Shown: positions 59,346 through 64,000 of the stretch, one piece after another
Numbering within the stretch: the first letter of the stretch is position 1
Layout of the letters: each line of letters opens with the position of its first letter
DNA from: Betaproteobacteria bacterium UBA1934
GTDB taxonomy: Bacteria; Pseudomonadota; Gammaproteobacteria; Burkholderiales; Rhodocyclaceae
Assembly (NCBI GenBank): GCA_002337055.1
Contig: DDFG01000005.1
Span: 1,121,979-1,185,978 of the forward strand
Length of the DNA: 64,000 bases
Direction of reading: 5' to 3'
The notes under the pieces: model-generated
Seen by the model: the letters and a program-made list of their open reading frames with translations, nothing else
Database searches by the model: none
What the model was told of the DNA's origin: nothing
Program-made: the position numbers and the translations under genes

Positions 59346-60713
59346 ATGCTCGACAACCTGACCCAGCGCCTTGCGCGCGTGATGAAATCCCTCAAGGGCG
59401 AAGCCCGGTTGACCGAGGCCAACATTGGCGAGGCGTTGCGCGAAGTGCGCATGGCCCTCCTCGAGGCCGATGTGGCCTTGCCGGTAGTCAAGGACTTTAT
59501 TGCGGCGGTCAAGGAAAAGGCGGTCGGCGAGGAAGTGATCGGCTCGTTGTCGCCGGGGCAGGCGCTGGTGGGCGTGGTACACCGCGAGCTGACGCGCATC
59601 ATGGGCGAGGCCCACGAGGGACTCAATCTGGCTACCCAACCGCCGGCAGTGGTGTTGATGGCCGGTTTGCAGGGGGCCGGCAAGACCACGACGGTGGGCA
59701 AGCTGGGCAAGCTCCTGAAGGAGAACCAGAAGAAAAAAGTACTGGTGGTGTCGTGCGACGTGTATCGTCCGGCGGCCATCGAGCAGTTGAAGTCGGTTGC
59801 CGCGCAGGCGCACATCGACTTTTTTCCTTCCGAGGTCGGGCAGAAACCGGAGGATATCGCGGCCTCCGCCATCGACTGGGCCAAGCGTCACTATCACGAT
59901 GTCCTGCTGATCGATACGGCCGGCCGCCTGGCGATCGACCAGGCGATGATGGACGAAATCAAGCGCCTGCACGCGGTGGTCAAACCCATCGAGACCCTGT
60001 TCGTGGTCGATGCCATGCTCGGTCAGGACGCGGTGAATACCGCCAAGGCCTTCAATGAGGCGCTGCCGCTGACCGGCGTCGTGCTGACCAAACTGGATGG
60101 TGACGCGCGCGGCGGTGCGGCTCTGTCGGTGCGTCACATCACCGGTGCGCCGATCAAATACGCGGGCGTTGGCGAGAAGCTGGGCGGGCTGGAGGCTTTC
60201 CACCCCGAACGCATGGCGTCGCGTATTCTCGGCATGGGCGATGTGCTGTCGCTGATCGAGGAGGCAAAGAAGGGGCTGGACGAGCAGAAGGCCGTCGAGT
60301 TCGCCAAGAAGCTGAAGTCGGGCAAGGGGTTCGATCTCAACGATTTCAAGGAACAGATCGCCCAGATGCGCAACATGGGCGGCCTCTCCAAACTGATGGA
60401 TAAACTGCCGGCGCAGTTCGCGCAAGCAGCCGGTCAACTGCCGGCCGGCGCCGAGGACAAAGCCATTCGCCGCGTCGAAGGCATCATCAATTCGATGACG
60501 CCGACTGAGCGCGCCAAACCCGAATTGATCAAGGCCAGCCGTAAACGCCGCATCGCTGCCGGCGCCGGGGTGCAGGTGCAGGAAGTGAATCGGCTGCTCA
60601 ACCAGTTCGAGCAGTCGCAAAAGATGATGAAGCAACTGACCAAGGGCGGCCTCGGCAAGATGATGCGCGGCATGAAGGGGCTGATGCCGGGCGGACTGCC
60701 CGGTCTGCGCTGA
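59346..60713 (+). CDS. ffh: signal recognition particle protein Ffh
   Basis: ATG 59346 gives 455 residues. N domain (MLDNLTQRLARVMKSLKGEA), then the G domain with G1 GLQGAGKTTTVGKLG (about residue 105), DVYRPAAIEQL, DTAGRL and TKLDGDARGGAALS, then the methionine-rich M domain (QMRNMGGLSKLMDKL, MMKQLTKGGLGKMMRGMKG) that binds 4.5S RNA and signal sequences. Its start is 30 bases from the divergent CcsA-like start; its end is six bases from the EAL gene. Confidence 0.97.
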   Translation: MLDNLTQRLARVMKSLKGEARLTEANIGEALREVRMALLEADVALPVVKDFIAAVKEKAVGEEVIGSLSPGQALVGVVHRELTRIMGEAHEGLNLATQPPAVVLMAGLQGAGKTTTVGKLGKLLKENQKKKVLVVSCDVYRPAAIEQLKSVAAQAHIDFFPSEVGQKPEDIAASAIDWAKRHYHDVLLIDTAGRLAIDQAMMDEIKRLHAVVKPIETLFVVDAMLGQDAVNTAKAFNEALPLTGVVLTKLDGDARGGAALSVRHITGAPIKYAGVGEKLGGLEAFHPERMASRILGMGDVLSLIEEAKKGLDEQKAVEFAKKLKSGKGFDLNDFKEQIAQMRNMGGLSKLMDKLPAQFAQAAGQLPAGAEDKAIRRVEGIINSMTPTERAKPELIKASRKRRIAAGAGVQVQEVNRLLNQFEQSQKMMKQLTKGGLGKMMRGMKGLMPGGLPGLR

Positions 60714-60719
60714 TCTTTC

Positions 60720-62930
60720 CTACCTGCGAGCGGCGATCCACTCGCGCAGCGCTGCCAGCGGCATCGGCGCGGCATACAGGTAGCCCTGGCCGGTGGTGCA
60801 TCCGAGCGCCCGCAGAAAACCGGCCTGTTCTGGCGTTTCCACACCTTCGGCAACGGTTGAAACGCCGAGTTTCGCGCCCAGCGCGGTGATCGTCTCGGCG
60901 AACATGCCTCCGCGTCCGTCGGCGATTTCGGCGATGAAACTCTTGTCGATCTTCAGCGTGTCGATCGGTAGCTGTCGCAAATGGGCAAGCGACGAGAAGC
61001 CGGTGCCGAAATCGTCGATGGCAATGCGGGCGCCGGTTGCCTTGATTGCCAGCAGGGTGCCGACGACAATCTTGGGTTCGTCCATGGCAATGCTTTCGGT
61101 GATTTCCAGTTCCAGTTCGCCGGGGGCGATGAGATGCTGGCGCATCGCTTCAGTGATCGTGTGCGCTAGATCGTGCTGGCGGAATTGCGCCATGCTGACA
61201 TTGACCGACACCCGCTTGGGCGCACACTGTAAATCGCGCAGGGCGGTAAAGGCGGCACAGGCTTGCTCGAGCACCCAGTGGCCGATGTCGACGATCAGCC
61301 CCGAGTACTCCGCCAGCGGCACGAACACCGCTGGCGGCTGAAAGAAGCCCTCGCTGTCATGGCGCGGCCAGCGGAGCAGCGCCTCGATCGCCACCAGCCG
61401 GCCGCTCGCCAGATCGATTTGCGGTTGGAACCACACCGACAGCCGCTGTGCGGAGAAATCTTCGCGCAGGCGGTGGATGATTTCCAGGCGCCAGCGCGTA
61501 TTGTCTTCCATCTCCTGCATGAAGTAGGCGTGATGGGCGGTGAGGTCGTGCTTGGCGCGATTGAGCGCGATGTTGGCGCGCTTCAGCAACGTGATGCCGG
61601 AAGGGCTGTCCTCCAGCATCCGGCAGAGTCCCAGCGCAACCGTGACCGGAATCTTGTGGTCGAGCACCTGGAAGGGCGCGGCAAACATCTCGAACATACG
61701 CGAGGGGTTGACCAGCGTCTCTGGCCCGATGATCCCGAAGACATCGGCGCCGATTCGCGCCAGCAGGCAGGTTTCGCCAAGTTCCTGTTCGAGCCTTTGA
61801 GCGACGGCGACCAACAGGTGATTGCCGATTTCGTGCCCGAGGCCGTCATTGAGATCGGCGAAGTGTTCAAGATCCAGCAGCGCCACGACGTTTTCGGCAT
61901 TCCGGCTGCTCACTTCGTTAAGGTCGAGGATGAAACGGTTGCGATTGCGCAATCGGGTGAGGGCGTCGTGAAAGGCGATGAAGTTGAGTTGTTCAAACAG
62001 CCGTACGCTGCCCAGGCAGGCGGCGACGTGGGCCGCGAAAACTTCCAGGCACTGACGTTCTGTATCGCTGGGGGGGCGCCGCAGTTGCAGATGCAGTGCG
62101 CCCTGGTGATTGCCGTTGTTGAGGCAGAGCGTGATCGATTCGAGATTGTTCCGATGGGCGCCTTCGGCAACAGTGCGTGCGATCTCGGGCGCGAAAGGGG
62201 TTTCGAGCACGGAAAGAGGTCGGAACAGCAGATGATCGAAACGACCCGTTGCGCCGATGACGATCAGGGGCGCATCGCCGTTATGCTCGTTGTCGAGGCC
62301 GGGGCGCGCACAGACCACACCGTCGGCCGCTTGGTTGAGCAGATCGCCTGCATACCGAAGAGTGACCGCGGAAAATTCTTCGAGATCGCGGATGTCGATC
62401 AACTCCGTTGCGGCGCGCAAGATGATCTCCAGTTCGCGCTTGTTCTCGGCCACCGTGTCGATCTGATGGTAGGAGCGAATGGCCGCAGAAATGGCCGTAA
62501 TCAGGCGGGCGCGGGTGAGTTCTGCCTTGGTATGGTAATCGTTGATGTCATAGTCGTTGAATACCGTCAGCTCCGGGGCGTAGCCCGGCTGTCCGGTGCG
62601 CAGAATGATCCGCACCTGCGACATCGCCAACGTTTCCCGGATGTGGCCTACCATGGCCAGGCCGGCATTCTGGGTTTCCATCACCACATCGAGCAGGATC
62701 ACCGAAAAATCGCGGTCGTGCGCGAGCATCTCAGCTGCCTCGTGGGCAGAGCGCGCATGAACCAGGCTCAGCCGGCGACCAAAAATTTGCACGCCGCGGA
62801 GCGCGAAGTCCGTGGCGACATGTACTTCGGTGTCGTCGTCCACTACCAGAATGCGCCATGTCGCCTGGGGCTGCGCGTCAGTTTCGGCCGGCGCATCGTC
62901 GACCAGAATCAAGTCGTTGCTGTCTTCCAT
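60720..62930 (-). CDS. response regulator with DUF3369-like, degenerate GGDEF and EAL domains
   Basis: ATG 62930 gives 736 residues. Receiver domain at about 25-150: ILVVDDDTEVH, phosphoacceptor LLDVVMETQ, conserved Lys in YHTKAEL. A DUF3369-like sensory region follows (about 150-310), then a GGDEF domain whose signature reads RIGADVFGII instead of GGDEF, so cyclase activity is unlikely. The EAL domain is intact (AIEALLRWPR, DDFGTGFSSLAHL, AEGVET), so it should hydrolyse cyclic di-GMP. The kinase partner is not in the window. Confidence 0.92.
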   Translation of the reverse strand: MEDSNDLILVDDAPAETDAQPQATWRILVVDDDTEVHVATDFALRGVQIFGRRLSLVHARSAHEAAEMLAHDRDFSVILLDVVMETQNAGLAMVGHIRETLAMSQVRIILRTGQPGYAPELTVFNDYDINDYHTKAELTRARLITAISAAIRSYHQIDTVAENKRELEIILRAATELIDIRDLEEFSAVTLRYAGDLLNQAADGVVCARPGLDNEHNGDAPLIVIGATGRFDHLLFRPLSVLETPFAPEIARTVAEGAHRNNLESITLCLNNGNHQGALHLQLRRPPSDTERQCLEVFAAHVAACLGSVRLFEQLNFIAFHDALTRLRNRNRFILDLNEVSSRNAENVVALLDLEHFADLNDGLGHEIGNHLLVAVAQRLEQELGETCLLARIGADVFGIIGPETLVNPSRMFEMFAAPFQVLDHKIPVTVALGLCRMLEDSPSGITLLKRANIALNRAKHDLTAHHAYFMQEMEDNTRWRLEIIHRLREDFSAQRLSVWFQPQIDLASGRLVAIEALLRWPRHDSEGFFQPPAVFVPLAEYSGLIVDIGHWVLEQACAAFTALRDLQCAPKRVSVNVSMAQFRQHDLAHTITEAMRQHLIAPGELELEITESIAMDEPKIVVGTLLAIKATGARIAIDDFGTGFSSLAHLRQLPIDTLKIDKSFIAEIADGRGGMFAETITALGAKLGVSTVAEGVETPEQAGFLRALGCTTGQGYLYAAPMPLAALREWIAARR

Positions 62931-63084
62931 CTGTCCCCAGGGTCGGCGCACAATGACGCCCTACCTCTTACTTTGGTAATAGAAGAAAGTATAACGGCGA
63001 TCAGTCCGGAAACTTGAACGCGATGACGACTTTTGCGGGAGGGGATGCCGAGTGTTGTATCTACAGAAAGGCGGAGGGTGGAAC

Positions 63085-63309
63085 CTAGCGCCGTGCGCTG
63101 GGTTGCCCGTTCTGGAATCGGTTCAGCAACTCCAAGTAGGCTCCCATCCAAGGGTTGTTTTTACCCATGAATTCGAGCCATGCAAGGTAGTTCTGCATGG
63201 GGAGGTCGGTCCACGGCGGCAGGGCATCCTTGTCTTGGCGGGACTGGAGGAACCACCAAGGGTTCATCTGCGGCATGACGTTGAACGGAAAGATACCGAA
63301 CGGGAACAT
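63085..63309 (-). CDS. small aromatic-rich protein, unknown
   Basis: This 74-residue protein starts at ATG 63309 behind a strong AAAGGAG. It is rich in Phe, Trp, Pro, Asn and Met (MFPFGIFPFNVMPQMNPWWF at the start; NYLAWLEFMGKNNPWMGAYL), with no charged signal peptide and a short basic end. The amphipathic aromatic pattern hints at a membrane- or granule-surface binder. It stands alone with its own candidate promoter. Confidence 0.7.
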   Translation of the reverse strand: MFPFGIFPFNVMPQMNPWWFLQSRQDKDALPPWTDLPMQNYLAWLEFMGKNNPWMGAYLELLNRFQNGQPSARR

Positions 63310-63367
63310 GGGCTTCTCCTTTGTACGACTCAGGGGTTGTTTCTACGTCGAACTGGCCTCCATCCCC

Positions 63368-63395
63368 ATTTTAGTGCATGGTTTTGTCTCAGCAA
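63368..63395 (-). promoter_or_regulatory. candidate promoter of the small aromatic-rich protein gene
   Basis: On the minus strand TTGCTG (63395-63390) and TAAAAT (63373-63368) are 16 bases apart, about 52 bases before the ribosome site region. The -35 overlaps the uvrA stop codon. Confidence 0.4.
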
Positions 63396-64000
63396 GTTTG
63401 TTTGAGCAAGGGCTTCAAAAACCGGGCGGTGTGGCTGGCCGTTTCCCGTATGAGATCTTCCGGCGTGCCGGTGACGAGGATGCGCCCGCCGCCGTCACCG
63501 CCTTCCGGCCCGAGATCGACCAGCCAGTCGGCAGTCTTGATCACATCCAGGTTGTGCTCGATGACGACGATGGTATTGCCGTGGTCGGCCAGCCGATGCA
63601 GCACCGACAGCAGCAATTCGATGTCGGCGAAATGCAGGCCGGTGGTTGGCTCGTCGAGGATGTACAGCGTGCGTCCGGTGTCCCGCTTGGAGAGTTCGAG
63701 CGCCAGCTTGACGCGTTGCGCCTCGCCGCCGGACAGCGTCGTCGCGCTCTGTCCGAGGGTGATGTAGCTCAGGCCGACATCGACCAGCGTCTGCAGCTTC
63801 CGCGCCACCACCGGCACGGCGTCGAAGAATTCGCGCGCCTGCTCGACGGTCATGCCGAGGATGTCGTGGATGTTCTTGCCCTTGTACTGGATTTCCAGCG
63901 TCTCGCGGTTGTAGCGCTGGCCGTGGCAGACGTCGCAGGGCACGTAGATGTCGGGCAGGAAGTGCATCTCCACCTTGATCATGCCGTCGCCCTGGCAGGC
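63389..64000 (-). CDS. uvrA: excinuclease ABC subunit A, C-terminal part
   Basis: The frame is open to the window end; only the last 203 residues of about 940 are present. Visible: CQGDG from the second zinc finger at the cut edge, FLPDIYVPCDVCHGQRYN, the signature TLSGGEAQRVKLALELSKR and the Walker B YILDEPTTGLHFADI, with the switch VVIEHNLDVIKTADW. UvrA locates DNA lesions in nucleotide excision repair. Confidence 0.96.
   Translation of the reverse strand, partial: ACQGDGMIKVEMHFLPDIYVPCDVCHGQRYNRETLEIQYKGKNIHDILGMTVEQAREFFDAVPVVARKLQTLVDVGLSYITLGQSATTLSGGEAQRVKLALELSKRDTGRTLYILDEPTTGLHFADIELLLSVLHRLADHGNTIVVIEHNLDVIKTADWLVDLGPEGGDGGGRILVTGTPEDLIRETASHTARFLKPLLKQTC

Noticed and set aside
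57647..59884. A 745-residue frame through the CNNM and CcsA-like genes
   Set aside because: It crosses two well-supported genes and part of ffh in another frame, with low-complexity Arg/Pro/Ala content.
59301..60635. A 444-residue open frame antisense to ffh
   Set aside because: Ffh N, G and M domains are complete on the plus strand; the antisense frame has no recognisable sequence.
61263..63017. A 584-residue open frame antisense to the EAL response regulator
   Set aside because: Receiver and EAL motifs are clear on the minus strand; this frame has no domain.
1..64000. tRNA, rRNA, transposase or prophage genes
   Set aside because: No intergenic space is large enough for rRNA, no tRNA-like cloverleaf or CCA end was noticed in the gaps, and no transposase, integrase or phage protein is among the coding regions.

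Overview
The window is a gene-dense, high-GC chromosomal segment of a betaproteobacterium, most likely of the order Rhodocyclales. This placement is inferred from gene families and gene order, not from any rRNA. The supporting signs are the block ffh / cytochrome-c assembly gene / CNNM-CBS gene / pilBCD, the nadD-rsfS-rlmH-maf string, two BPSS1780-type membrane proteins, DUF2782 and DUF502 genes, a PEP-CTERM exported protein behind a sigma-54 promoter, and KorAB. I saw no rRNA, tRNA, CRISPR array, insertion sequence, prophage or plasmid function. Both window edges cut a gene: an aldehyde dehydrogenase at the left and uvrA at the right.

Layout. 1-2.4 kb: aldehyde dehydrogenase, DUF779 partner and a ferredoxin-NADP reductase. 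2.5-6.6 kb: a cobalamin riboswitch followed by the vitamin B12 outer-membrane receptor, permease and ATPase (btuB-btuC-btuD). 6.7-11.9 kb: a TrhA/hemolysin-III protein, a histidine phosphatase, an MFS transporter paired with a second TonB-dependent receptor, and a small exported protein. 11.9-15.4 kb: one operon with a CHASE2 adenylate/guanylate cyclase, a FecR-like exported protein and the B12 binding protein BtuF. The B12 importer is therefore split, and only BtuBCD sit behind the riboswitch. 15.5-24.9 kb: msbA and an LPS/O-antigen block (five glycosyltransferases, O-antigen ligase, hexapeptide acyltransferase, polysaccharide deacetylase). 25-30.5 kb: a PEP-CTERM protein gene with a near-perfect sigma-54 promoter, photolyase, a GNAT acetyltransferase and polA.

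30.5-35.3 kb: a tightly packed operon of LOG-family protein, DUF2782, two related membrane proteins, nadD, rsfS, rlmH and maf. 35.3-40.5 kb: small exported proteins, creA and a lipocalin (translationally coupled), and the 2-oxoacid:ferredoxin oxidoreductase korAB. 40.7-44.7 kb: an unusual group of five envelope-type proteins, namely a zinc-ribbon/proline-rich membrane protein, two small proteins sharing a C-terminal WYYC...YYPYV...C...W module, a glycine-zipper lipoprotein, and a secreted protein built of CX10C repeats. 44.8-49.3 kb: an alpha/beta hydrolase with a basic tail and its coupled partner, argB, an hsp20 gene with its own sigma-32-like promoter and terminator, and a MetX-like hydrolase. 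49.3-53.3 kb: an operon aspS - barnase-like secreted RNase - barstar - nudix hydrolase, preceded by DUF502 and FmdB genes. 53.3-59.3 kb: the type IV pilus assembly genes pilB, pilC, pilD and their usual neighbours, then ffh on the other strand. 60.7-64 kb: a response regulator with degenerate GGDEF and intact EAL domains, a small aromatic-rich protein and the C-terminus of UvrA.

The most interesting signals are the CX10C-repeat protein and its envelope-protein neighbourhood, the barnase/barstar pair inside the aspS operon, the sigma-54 control region of the PEP-CTERM gene, the placement of btuF behind a CHASE2 cyclase, and the head-to-head start codons of polA and the LOG gene. All function calls rest on reading motifs and gene order by eye. 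No database search was run.
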